From Clostridia bacterium (GTDB lineage: Bacteria > Bacillota > UBA994 > PWPR01), in contig PWPR01000230.1 of the NCBI GenBank assembly GCA_003557085.1, forward strand, positions 1-9,787: a DNA stretch of 9,787 nt, read 5' to 3'. The notes under the pieces were generated by a model. The model was not told the origin of the DNA. It searched no databases and saw only the letters and a program-made list of their open reading frames with translations. The position numbers were made by a program, and so were the translations under genes. Shown piece after piece: positions 1 through 6,731 of the stretch. Within the stretch, counting starts at the first letter, position 1. Each line of letters starts with the position of its first letter.

Positions 1-27
1 AGCCTTACAATAAGCACATAATTCCAC
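1..27 (-). CDS. Start of a small Cys-rich (CxxC) protein, cut by the window edge
   Basis: Only nine codons are visible, read from a GTG start at 27: MELCAYCKA, with a CxxC pair at residues 4 and 7. Such a pair so close to the N-terminus is typical of a zinc-ribbon or rubredoxin-like fold. The start is supported by a near-perfect SD (GGAGGTG at 40-34) spaced 6 nt from GTG. A TATAAT lies at 62-57 on the same strand. The gene follows the MATE gene in the same direction with a 91-nt gap. No family can be assigned from nine residues. Confidence 0.45.
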
Positions 28-46
28 GATATACACCTCCGTTCAT

Positions 47-85
47 AACTCTCTTCATTATATATATGCCCATAAATAGAGAGTT
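47..85. repeat. Inverted repeat flanking a possible -10 box
   Basis: The arms AACTCTC (47-53) and GAGAGTT (79-85) are perfect complements around a 25-nt spacer that contains a minus-strand TATAAT (62-57). The repeat sits between the end of the MATE gene and the edge gene. It has no U-tract, so it is not a typical terminator. It could be an operator for the edge gene or chance. Confidence 0.25.
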
Positions 86-118
86 CTAAACAAAAATAAG
101 GGAAAAAGATTATTTATT

Positions 119-1510
119 TTAGTCACCAGCCATTTCTTCACTTACACGATAAGTTTTCCAACTTCCCTTCTTAAAGAAGCCAAATAATACTAAGGCCTCT
201 GTTATATCAGCACCCATATAACTAAGTGGCACTACATAATATGGTAAGTTTAAGTAATGCACTGTAATAAATAGGAAAGGTATTTGAAGTAACCATTTTC
301 CACTAATACTTGATACTACATAAGGGAAGTTATAACCTGATCCTGTAAAAACACAACTTAAACTTAAAGCACTGGCAAATATTGTTGCTCCAACTAATGT
401 TATTCTTAGAAGAACTGACCCTATTTCAATTACAGCTCTATCGTTTACAAAAGTCCCAATTAATTGAGGAGCAAAAAGCATAGACAAAGCCGAGATTGAG
501 CCTATCATTAGCAATCCCATCTTTCCTGCAGCATAAGCAGTATCTTCTGCTCTTTCAACATTATTAGCTCCTAAGTTTTGCCCTACAATAGCTCCACCGC
601 CATTTGATAAACCACCCATTACTGTATATGCTACAGCTACTAATCTAAAGGTTATGCCAAAGGCAGCTAAAACTTCCGTTCCATATGACGCTAGAAACCT
701 CATTACTATTAGACCGCCTACTTCTCTGGCAGCCATCTCAAAACCTACAGGCAATCCAATGGTTATTAACTTTTTGTCCATTTCTGGATCAAGTCTTAAT
801 AAGCCCTTTAGTCTCAGCTTAATATTAGTAAATCCTCCAAAGAGCACTATCATTCCTAAGATAAAAGCTACAGAACTTGCTATTCCTGAGGCCAGTGAAG
901 CACCAACAATTCCCATTCCAAACCCTCTGATGCCAAGCACCGGCACTGTTTCAAACATTAAAATTGGATCCAGTACCATGTTTAGTGCCGCTGAAACCAT
1001 CATGATTATCATTGGCTTTTTTGAGTCCCCCACACAGCGCATTGCTGTTGTTGTTGTCACTTGCGAGAAAAATATTGGTAAAAACAGTATCTGCACATAA
1101 CTATATTCAAGTGCTTTTTCTACAACGGCCAAATCATTTGTTAAAAACATTATTATCGGCCGCAGCAAAAAAGTCATTATTATCATAGTAATTACTGCAA
1201 CAATAAACTTAAAAACTATTGTTTGCTCAATTGCTCTCGCTGTCTTATCTTCATCATCACGACCATAATGCTGTGATATTAACGAAACCGAACTAATCCC
1301 TATAATACTACTAAGTATCCATACCAGAAAGAATAGCGAACTTGAAACTGTTACTGCTGCAACAGCTGTAGCTGATATTCTTCCTATCCAAAACATATCT
1401 ACTATTGTATAAACGGTTTGTGCTAAAGAACCTAAGATGGCTGGCATAGCCATATACATTAAATTCTTATTCACATTACCTTTTGTTAAATCTCTTCTAA
1501 TTTTCTTCAT
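119..1510 (-). CDS. MATE family multidrug/organic-cation efflux transporter (intact copy)
   Basis: This encodes a 463-residue polytopic membrane protein of the MATE family, which exports cationic drugs or toxic metabolites in exchange for Na+ or H+. The length fits the usual 440-480 residues and 12 membrane helices. The N-lobe opens with the typical IPAILG-like first helix (AMPAILGSLAQ) and DMFWIGRIS. The second lobe starts near residue 250 (GLPVGFEMAAREVGG) and carries GGGAIVGQNLGA, the repeat of the N-lobe pattern. The ATG at 1510 has an SD-like AGGTG 7 nt upstream. The gene lies 33 nt downstream of a second, broken MATE copy on the same strand, so both probably share one transcript controlled by the leader at 2941-3232. 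The substrate cannot be read from sequence. No convincing terminator is seen downstream. Confidence 0.93.
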   Translation of the reverse strand: MKKIRRDLTKGNVNKNLMYMAMPAILGSLAQTVYTIVDMFWIGRISATAVAAVTVSSSLFFLVWILSSIIGISSVSLISQHYGRDDEDKTARAIEQTIVFKFIVAVITMIIMTFLLRPIIMFLTNDLAVVEKALEYSYVQILFLPIFFSQVTTTTAMRCVGDSKKPMIIMMVSAALNMVLDPILMFETVPVLGIRGFGMGIVGASLASGIASSVAFILGMIVLFGGFTNIKLRLKGLLRLDPEMDKKLITIGLPVGFEMAAREVGGLIVMRFLASYGTEVLAAFGITFRLVAVAYTVMGGLSNGGGAIVGQNLGANNVERAEDTAYAAGKMGLLMIGSISALSMLFAPQLIGTFVNDRAVIEIGSVLLRITLVGATIFASALSLSCVFTGSGYNFPYVVSSISGKWLLQIPFLFITVHYLNLPYYVVPLSYMGADITEALVLFGFFKKGSWKTYRVSEEMAGD

Positions 1511-1543
1511 TTTTTACACCTACTTCTATTCAATTATCTTTTA

Positions 1544-2914
1544 TTAACTTGCTACAACTTGCATTTCCTTCCACTTACCCTTGAAATAAAAGGACGTCAT
1601 TATTATGCCTTCACTTAATTCTGCTATGGCAAAGGCTATGGCTGCTGCTACAAAAGGCATTTGGAATACTATTGCTACCAAAAATAGAGCTGGCATCTGC
1701 ACTGCCCATCTACTTATTATACTAGCCACCATAAATGGCTTATTGTATCCTGAGCCAAAGAAAGCACTACTTAAGCCAAAACTAAAGCCAAAAAATATCA
1801 TACTAAAAGTCATCGCTTTAATTAGAATAGCTCCATAATATATGACTTCTGCTGAATCCGTAAATACCCCGATGATATTTCTAGCAAAAAACATTACGAC
1901 TACAAATATTGCTAAGTTGATACTGCCACTTATTTTGGCAGTTAATCTAGCTGTATCTTCAGCTCTTTCAACTTGCTTTATCCCTAAGTTTTGGCCAATT
2001 ATAGCTCCTGAGCCATCTCCAAGACCCATCATGATCATAAATGACAAGCCTATAAGCCTAAATGTCACACCAACGCTAGCTATAGCACTTGTACCATATA
2101 ACGCCATTATCTTAATAGCGATAAGGTTAGCTCCTTCTCTTGAAAGCATTTCAAGCCCTAATGGAGCTCCTATAGTCAGAAGCTTCTTATCAATTTCCGG
2201 TACTAATCTAAATAGTCCAGAAAACCTTATCTTTATATTAGCTTTGCCACTTAATAAGAAATATAATCATAAAGCTACTGCTACCAAATTGGCAATATTA
2301 GTAGCCCAAGCAGCTCCTACTATACCCAGGCCTAAACCTTGAATACCTAAGATAGGTACTGTTTCAAACATCATTATAGGATCAAGTACTATATTAAGTA
2401 GTGCTGTTGAAATCATTATAGTCATTGCTTTTTGTGAATTTCCAACACACATCAAAGCAGTGTTCATTGTAGCTGCTGCAAATAATATTGGTAAAAACAA
2501 TAGTCTTACATAGCCATATTCTAAAGCCTGTGATATTACTAATCCATCATCAGTAATAAACGCTATTAGATGATGCAATATCGGCCAAACTATGATCATA
2601 GTAAATATTGCTACAACTATCTTAAAAGCTATTGCTTGCTCTATTACTTCCTTAGTTTTATTTTCATTTTTAGCTCCAAAGCTTTGAGATATCATTGATA
2701 CTGAACTTGTTCCAATAATGCTACTCAAAACCCAAATAAAATAAAGTATTGAAGTAAATACAGTCACCCCAGCTACTGCACTAGCGGAGATTCTACCAAT
2801 CCAAAACATATCTACGATATCATAAAACGATTTAGCTAAATGTCCCAAAATTGCAGGTATGGACATAAACATTAAATTACTAAATACATTTCCTTTTGTT
2901 AAATCTTTTTTCAT
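1544..2914 (-). pseudogene. MATE family efflux transporter interrupted by one in-frame TGA
   Basis: Two open segments (2914-2267 and 1544-2149 with its upstream extension) lie in the same frame, separated only by a TGA at 2269-2267. Read through, the product would be 456 codons, a full-length MATE protein, visibly close to the neighbouring intact copy (for example DLTKGNV, IVDMFWIGRIS, SSIIG.SSVS). The N-terminal part ends at ...NLVAVAL; after the stop the frame continues as LYFLLSGKANIKIRF. The intact paralogue has Gly at the stop position, so a single GGA-to-TGA change explains it. Trp is TGG elsewhere in the window, so recoding is unlikely. A GGG-containing purine stretch precedes an internal ATG at 2149, so a C-terminal half could in principle be re-initiated, but half a MATE protein is unlikely to work. 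A sequencing error is the alternative. The start ATG at 2914 has only a weak SD. Confidence 0.85.
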
Positions 2915-2940
2915 ATTAATACCAACTTTCTTAACAAATC

Positions 2941-2965
2941 AAAAAACCGCGCAATAATTGCGCGG
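2941..2965 (-). terminator. Intrinsic terminator in the MATE leader
   Basis: An 8-bp perfect stem (CCGCGCAA at 2947-2954 with TTGCGCGG at 2958-2965) has a 3-nt loop. On the minus strand it is followed by six U (2946-2941). It ends 26 nt before the MATE ATG at 2914 and is downstream of a leader promoter, not at the end of a gene. It is therefore best read as an attenuator for the MATE genes. Confidence 0.85.
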
Positions 2966-3003
2966 CAAATTAGACATAAAAATAGTATTATTCTTTTGCT
3001 ATA

Positions 3004-3090
3004 TTACATATTAGTACATAAAAAAGAATCTATTTTTGGTCTTACTGCCACGCTGAAATAGCCGCAGTAAAACCAATTCAATGCTCCCAT
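3004..3090 (-). CDS. Possible 28-codon leader ORF with an aromatic, Cys-containing peptide
   Basis: From ATG 3090 the frame reads 28 codons, beginning MGALNWFYCGYFSVAVRP and ending ...CTNM. It overlaps hairpin I and the start of hairpin II. No SD precedes the ATG. The frame is open further upstream to a TTG in the first leader ORF region, so it might be translated from there or by coupling to ORF1, whose stop lies 16 nt upstream. It may be a regulatory peptide or only an open stretch within a structured RNA. Confidence 0.35.
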   Translation of the reverse strand: MGALNWFYCGYFSVAVRPKIDSFLCTNM

Positions 3091-3106
3091 GAATTGATAC
3101 TGCAGC

Positions 3107-3154
3107 TTAAATGATGAAATTGCCGCTCCCAATTGTTAATCTATGTTTAATCAT
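3107..3154 (-). CDS. 15-codon leader peptide MIKHRLTIGSGNFII
   Basis: The ATG at 3154 is preceded by a strong SD (AAGGAG, 8 nt spacing) and the frame ends with TAA at 3109-3107. It lies at the front of the MATE leader RNA. The codons for Ser-Gly-Asn overlap GCGGCAA, which can pair with the 5' arm of the terminator, so ribosome position on this ORF could decide between alternative folds. The good SD in a region with no longer frame is the main evidence that it is translated. Confidence 0.5.
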   Translation of the reverse strand: MIKHRLTIGSGNFII

Positions 3155-3211
3155 GGTTGCATCTCCTTCTTTACTATTTTCCGAAATTGATATTTTTTTA
3201 GTATTTTTCGA

Positions 3212-3226
3212 AATCCATTTTGGATT
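3212..3226. repeat. Inverted repeat overlapping the MATE leader -10 box
   Basis: AATCCA and TGGATT are perfect complements around TTT. The repeat overlaps the minus-strand TATAAT and the expected transcription start, a place where a repressor would block initiation. It may be an operator; at 6-3-6 in AT-rich DNA chance cannot be excluded. Confidence 0.3.
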
Positions 3227-3232
3227 ATATCA
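3224..3232 (-). promoter_or_regulatory. Extended -10 promoter of the MATE leader
   Basis: The minus strand reads TGATATAAT, a perfect TATAAT with an extended TGn. No good -35 hexamer is seen at 16-18 nt, which the extended element could compensate for. It precedes the SD of the first leader ORF by about 55 nt. The stretch 3233-3406 holds no gene I can support. Confidence 0.55.
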
Positions 3233-3406
3233 CAAAATACCATATAAAAGTGTTACAGGTATGTTACAAATTAAATACCTCAATTTTGACATTATAATAT
3301 TTAACTTTATGTTTTAATTATTCAATATTTCGCCTTCTAATTATCATTTTAGTGCATTTTTATGCAACGCCTCATTTTTCTAATTGGAAAAACTTAATTA
3401 AACTAG

Positions 3407-4738
3407 CTACGGAGTAAATGGCAACTGCTCTTCTGTCACAAATTCTGTTGCAGCTCTAAAAATAACATCCGTTCCTCCACTAGTAACATAGAATCCGTCT
3501 CTAGATATAACTAATCCTTCCAGTTGCGATCCTGAAAACTCTACTTTGCCATTAGGAGCATAAAATATTCCAGTAATTGTTCTGCCTCCAGCATTAATAA
3601 CAATATCTCCTTGTGAAGCAACAATAATTATGTTCGATAGATTGCGGTTTATATTTCGATTATAACTAGTGCCAAAAATCCTCTCCCCTGAAGAAAGCAT
3701 TGGACTGTTATTTGAAAATGTGTAATTATTATCTTCATACCAAGAACTATCTCGCAAACTAGGCATGTTAATTGCTGGAATGTTTTTTATAGGAACTGTA
3801 TCCACTTTTTCTGTTTGATTTAAGATGTCCTGATTGAAGTTGTTAGGAGCTTCAAGATTACCTGTGTAATATATCGTTTTTCCTGGTGCAATATAGGGTG
3901 TCCACCCTATTTCTAAATCACCATTAACAAAAACATCACCATATATCCTGGCATCTTTGAGGCTAAACTTTCCATTTACATAAATATCTCCATAGATACT
4001 TCTCGTTCCATCCCAAAAACTGACATTATCATTAGCAATTATATCACCTGGTTCTTCCTGCGATCCCATTCCTGCACTACCACCTGAAAAATCAATATTT
4101 CCATCTATATAAATATTAGAAACTCCTATTTGCGAATTCCCACGGAGCTGACTTGATAACAAGTCACCTTGAATAAAAACTGTTGCTCCATCTCCAAAAA
4201 CGCTATCTCCGTTAAAGAACAATAGTGTTCCATAGACAAAAACATTGTCAGAAATTACATCCGGGTCAGGAGCTGGGTCTGGATCTGGATCAGTTAAATC
4301 TATATCATCCTCATCGCCATCATCAACCATGTCTGGGTGAGACAAAAACAAGTCTCTTCTAAACTCTTTACTACTTTGAAGTACATAGATATCAGGGAAT
4401 TTCACACTTTCAATCTTATATATAAGTTCATCATTTGAGCTGGAGTATTCTAATATTTTAGCAGCATCTTCGTTGGTAATGCTCCAATCAAGATATCCTC
4501 TGCTCACTAACTCACTACTTCCATCAATAATACCTTCACTAATGTATTCTATGCTATTTCTGTCCTGAGTAGCATAAAATCTCTTCTCTGCACTAGCTAC
4601 TTGTTCTACCAACCTAGTACTTGCTGCCCTATTGGCATTTTCAATAGATGACCGCACAAAAACAAAGCCCCCTGTTGAAAGTATTGCCAGTATTGCTAAT
4701 ACAGCTAATAGTTCTAGCATTGTAAAACCTTTTTTCAT
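3407..4738 (-). CDS. Type IV pilin-like (prepilin N-methylation) protein with large beta-repeat body
   Basis: The N-terminus MKKGFTMLELLAVLAILAIL is a class III prepilin signal: prepilin peptidase would cut after Gly4, leaving methylated Phe1 and Glu5 of the mature protein, with the hydrophobic helix as membrane anchor and assembly stem. ATG 4738 is preferred over the in-frame GTG at 4747, because that GTG is part of the SD GGGAGGTG, 6 nt before ATG. The product is 443 residues, far larger than a normal pilin. After the stem comes a mixed region to ~135, an acidic linker at ~139-160 with DPDPDPAPDPD, then about 260 residues of short repeated strands with NG/GD turns (for example VFVNGDLEIG, IYVNGKFSL), like bactofilin-type or other right-handed beta-helices. 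No pilus assembly gene is adjacent. It is probably a minor or tip pilin, or a surface pseudopilin. Confidence 0.8.
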   Translation of the reverse strand: MKKGFTMLELLAVLAILAILSTGGFVFVRSSIENANRAASTRLVEQVASAEKRFYATQDRNSIEYISEGIIDGSSELVSRGYLDWSITNEDAAKILEYSSSNDELIYKIESVKFPDIYVLQSSKEFRRDLFLSHPDMVDDGDEDDIDLTDPDPDPAPDPDVISDNVFVYGTLLFFNGDSVFGDGATVFIQGDLLSSQLRGNSQIGVSNIYIDGNIDFSGGSAGMGSQEEPGDIIANDNVSFWDGTRSIYGDIYVNGKFSLKDARIYGDVFVNGDLEIGWTPYIAPGKTIYYTGNLEAPNNFNQDILNQTEKVDTVPIKNIPAINMPSLRDSSWYEDNNYTFSNNSPMLSSGERIFGTSYNRNINRNLSNIIIVASQGDIVINAGGRTITGIFYAPNGKVEFSGSQLEGLVISRDGFYVTSGGTDVIFRAATEFVTEEQLPFTP

Positions 4739-4853
4739 TGCAGCCACCTCCCAATTTTACTTATTTCATTGATTTATCTTAAATGCTCAATTATTCTTAA
4801 AATATACTATTTATATTATATCAGATAAAGCAAGCATGAAGGTAGGGATTACA
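4739..4853. promoter_or_regulatory. Divergent promoter region between pilin-like gene and rlmH-like pair
   Basis: About 110 nt of AT-rich DNA separate the two divergent genes. On the plus strand TATATTATAT-like -10 sequence occurs around 4810-4822, but no convincing -35 is seen. On the minus strand the SD GGGAGGTG (4752-4745) serves the pilin-like gene. No inverted repeat stands out. Confidence 0.35.
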
Positions 4854-5312
4854 TTGATAATTAGGATTATAGCAGTAGGCAATATCAAGGAAGTTTATTT
4901 AATTAAAGGTATCAAGCATTATTTAGCTAAGCTAGTAGGTAAGATAAATCTTGAAATAATAGAAATAGGCGAGGAAAGGCTCCATCGAAAACCAAGTGAA
5001 GCTGATATTGCAAACGCCTTATCCAGTGAAGGTAGTAAGATTATCAATCAGCTTTTACCTAATAGCTTTATCTTAGTACTTGATATTGCTGGAAAAGCTA
5101 TTAGTAAAACCGTTTTCACTAGGATCCTCAAGAGAGAACTGTATCAAAATAAGCGCAATATTACTTTTATAATAGGAAGCTCCCATGGTTTATCTAGAAA
5201 AGTCTTAAGCAAAGCTCATCAAAAGATTTCTTTTGGTAAAATGACCTTTCCTCATCAATTGATGCGACTAATTCTTGTTGAGCAGCTTTCTTCTATTTTT
5301 AATCAAAGCTAG
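4854..5312 (+). CDS. RlmH-family SPOUT methyltransferase, paralogue A (lacks C-terminal tail)
   Basis: RlmH methylates N3 of pseudouridine 1915 in 23S rRNA using SAM, on the assembled ribosome. The TTG start at 4854 gives MIIRIIAVG, matching the family N-terminus exactly, with a GGTAGGG-type SD 6 nt upstream. An ATG at 4836 would add six residues but has no SD. The 152-residue product keeps the knot features: LDIAGK (~residue 82), FIIGSSHGLS in place of the usual IGGxxGLS, and MTFPHQLMRLILVEQ. It then ends with LSSIFNQS, where the family continues YRAFxIxxxxPYHK. The conserved Arg, Tyr and His of that tail are therefore missing. Other frames after the EQ codons show no YRAF or PYHK remnant, so this is not a simple frameshift. 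A second RlmH-like gene begins 19 nt downstream. The two products may work together. Confidence 0.85.
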   Translation: MIIRIIAVGNIKEVYLIKGIKHYLAKLVGKINLEIIEIGEERLHRKPSEADIANALSSEGSKIINQLLPNSFILVLDIAGKAISKTVFTRILKRELYQNKRNITFIIGSSHGLSRKVLSKAHQKISFGKMTFPHQLMRLILVEQLSSIFNQS

Positions 5313-5331
5313 GTTTTAAGGGTGAGTTATA

Positions 5332-5727
5332 ATGAAAATTAATATATATACTAAAACTAAGAAATTACTTTCTTTTTATTCTGACGCTATTGACGAGTAT
5401 CATAAAAGACTTAGCAGATTTGCTAAGGTTAAAGTAATCAAGTTAAGTTCAAGGGAACTAGATAAAAAACTAATTGGCACATATAAAATTAAAGTGAGTT
5501 CAACTGGTACTAACTTATCTTCAGGAGAACTGGCTAATCGCTTTCAAGATCTAGCACTAAGTGGCCACTCAGAAGTTTCTTTTGTCATAACAAATCATAG
5601 TTTTAACTATGACGAAGAGCTTGCACTTTCTCAGTTCAACTTTTCTGACCAGCTTAGCTTAACAGTCTTATATGAGCAAATATATCGTGCTTTTACTATC
5701 AACAATAATTTACCTTATCATAAGTAA
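5332..5727 (+). CDS. RlmH-family protein, paralogue B (keeps tail, lacks SAM-binding motifs)
   Basis: This 131-residue protein begins MKINIYTKTKK and includes AIDEYHKRLSRFAKV, like the first helix and strand of RlmH. It ends YEQIYRAFTINNNLPYHK, an excellent match to the RlmH C-terminus with the catalytic-tail Arg, Tyr and His present. The middle is about 25 residues shorter than in the family. At the SAM pocket it has VITNHSFNYD in place of IGGxxGLS and NFSDQL in place of the TxPHxL motif, so binding of SAM looks lost. A SD-like AAGGGTGAG lies 5 nt before the ATG, and the gene follows paralogue A by 19 nt, so they are probably co-transcribed and translationally coupled. Inference: it donates the tail to an A/B heterodimer. 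A decaying duplicate or a non-enzymatic ribosome-binding protein are alternatives. Confidence 0.75.
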   Translation: MKINIYTKTKKLLSFYSDAIDEYHKRLSRFAKVKVIKLSSRELDKKLIGTYKIKVSSTGTNLSSGELANRFQDLALSGHSEVSFVITNHSFNYDEELALSQFNFSDQLSLTVLYEQIYRAFTINNNLPYHK

Positions 5728-5892
5728 AAGCAAGTATTATACTTTAATAACTGTATTATTTGCACAAAACGTAATTATCTTATCCTTTTCCCTTGCTCTA
5801 TGAGTTAAAATTTGCTATCTTAATTAAGGTTTTTGTTTTTTCACAAAAAAGCTTAAAAAACATACTATTTTAGGGTATAATCATAACCTAAA
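5728..5892. other. Intergenic stretch before the L25 promoter
   Basis: No gene is seen. A CTTAATTAAG palindrome followed by T-rich sequence near 5819-5840 is too weak for a confident terminator. A second TATAAT at 5876-5881 has only a poor -35 (TTAAAA at 5853-5858) and may be a secondary promoter of the L25 gene. Confidence 0.4.
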
Positions 5893-5921
5893 TTGAAATA
5901 ACGTTTTATTTAAGATATAAT
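5893..5921 (+). promoter_or_regulatory. Promoter of the L25/Ctc gene
   Basis: TTGAAA (5893-5898) and TATAAT (5916-5921) are separated by exactly 17 nt, a near-consensus housekeeping sigma promoter. The start codon lies 43 nt downstream of the -10 box. Confidence 0.75.
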
Positions 5922-5964
5922 TTAGTCTTGATGAACGTGAAGTATAAATAAAGGAGGGTGAACA

Positions 5965-6630
5965 ATGAACACAACAGTACTAAAAGCCCAAACGCGAAAT
6001 ACTACTGGGACCAATAAAGCAAAGAAATTACGTCAATCACATTTAGTGCCAGGTATTTTGTATGGTTCTAAAACTGATAACTTGAATATAGTTTTTGATC
6101 AAATTGAACTTGCTAAGTTTTTACAAACTAATGCTAAAGGTTCTACAGCTAATATTTTGCTTGAAGGCGAAGAAATTTTTGCTATAGTTCGTGAAGTGCA
6201 AAGAGATCCTATTAAGAGAACTCCTCTGCATATAGACTTCCAAGCTCTACAAAGCGATGAGAAAATTAGAATTACAGTTCCTTTCGTATTTATTGGAAGG
6301 GAAACCCTAGGAGAAACATTAATCTTACAAGAATTTGCATCAGGTGTTGAAATTCAAGTATTACCTAAGGATCTAATTGACAGAGTTGAAGTTGATATCT
6401 CTGGATCAAGCTATGGAGACTCTATGACAATTGGTGAGCTTGAAATAGCTAAAAATGAAGATATTGAAATTCTTTCAGAGTACTCTGATCCAATCTACTC
6501 AATTATCGAAGCTGATGTTTTTGAAGAACCAGAAACTGATGAAGAAATTGAAGAAGGCGAAGAAATGCCAGAAGTTATTGGTGAAGAAGGCGAAGAGGAA
6601 GAAGAAGAAACAGAAGAAAAGCCTGAATAA
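5965..6630 (+). CDS. rplY: 50S ribosomal protein L25 / general stress protein Ctc
   Basis: L25 binds 5S rRNA in the central protuberance of the large subunit; the long form is called Ctc or TL5. The 221-residue product has the N-terminal 5S-binding beta-barrel (residues ~1-95, with KLRQSHLVPGILYGS and REVQRDPIKRTPLHIDFQ), then the TL5/Ctc C-terminal domain (~100-185, with ITVPFVFIGRE and VEVDIS). A Glu-rich acidic tail follows (~186-221), common in Ctc-type proteins. ATG 5965 has a strong SD (AAAGGAGGGTG). It sits downstream of the RlmH-like pair but has its own promoter and a strong terminator, so it is probably monocistronic. Ctc genes are stress-induced in Bacillus, but the promoter here looks like the housekeeping type. 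Confidence 0.95.
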   Translation: MNTTVLKAQTRNTTGTNKAKKLRQSHLVPGILYGSKTDNLNIVFDQIELAKFLQTNAKGSTANILLEGEEIFAIVREVQRDPIKRTPLHIDFQALQSDEKIRITVPFVFIGRETLGETLILQEFASGVEIQVLPKDLIDRVEVDISGSSYGDSMTIGELEIAKNEDIEILSEYSDPIYSIIEADVFEEPETDEEIEEGEEMPEVIGEEGEEEEEETEEKPE

Positions 6631-6639
6631 CACAAATCT

Positions 6640-6668
6640 GCTGCATATCATAGATGTGCAGCTTTTTT
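6640..6668 (+). terminator. Intrinsic terminator after the L25 gene
   Basis: A 10-bp stem (GCTGCATATC at 6640-6649 with GATGTGCAGC at 6653-6662, one G-U pair) has loop ATA and is followed by six T. It lies 10 nt after the L25 stop. Confidence 0.9.
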
Positions 6669-6731
6669 ACTTTAAAAACCTAGTCACTTTAGTTATTTTT
6701 AAGAAGTTACCTGACTAAGATGGTCATATGC

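Larger units (their letters stand above)
2941..3223 (-). promoter_or_regulatory. Structured 5' leader / putative transcription attenuator of the MATE genes
   Basis: Three structures are visible in the minus-strand RNA. Hairpin I (3106-3061) pairs GCTGCAGTA with TACTGCGGC (one G-U) outside and CAATTCA with TGAATTG inside. Hairpin II (3037-2978) pairs AAAAATAG plus ATTCTTTT with AAAAGAAT and CTATTTTT across a 4-nt bulge. The third is the terminator at 2965-2941. There are competing pairings. TTACTGC (3070-3064), in the 3' arm of hairpin I, can instead pair with GCAGTAA (3048-3042). GCGGCAA (3126-3120), inside the first leader ORF, is complementary to TTGCCGC (2968-2962), which overlaps the 5' arm of the terminator. 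Together with two short ORFs this resembles ribosome-mediated attenuation known for antibiotic-resistance genes. A ligand-binding riboswitch is the alternative; I recognise no known class. Confidence 0.6.

Noticed and set aside
2267..2269. TGA as selenocysteine or recoded Trp in the MATE gene
   Set aside because: The intact paralogue has Gly there, no SECIS-like hairpin follows the TGA, and Trp is TGG elsewhere in the window.
654..2342. Plus-strand open frames opposite the MATE genes
   Set aside because: They are antisense shadows of conserved membrane-protein codons, with Pro/Ile/Ser-rich products and no start signals.
2941..3223. T-box or a known riboswitch in the MATE leader
   Set aside because: No T-box sequence of the TGGNACCGCG type and no core I can recognise from a known riboswitch class; kept only as an unassigned attenuator.
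3111..3317. Plus-strand 68-codon open frame opposite the MATE leader
   Set aside because: No SD, low-complexity hydrophobic product, and it lies antisense to a better supported leader RNA.
3320..3406. Terminator after the pilin-like gene
   Set aside because: Only short stems such as TGCAT-AAAA-ATGCA and TTTTTC/GAAAAA, without a proper U-tract; not convincing.
5260..5335. Frameshift as the cause of the missing RlmH tail in paralogue A
   Set aside because: I read the other two frames after the EQ codons; neither encodes YRAF or PYHK before a stop, so the tail is absent and not shifted.
6455..6718. Lys-rich open frame overlapping the end of the L25 gene
   Set aside because: It is the +1 shadow of the Glu-rich tail of L25 and runs through the terminator.
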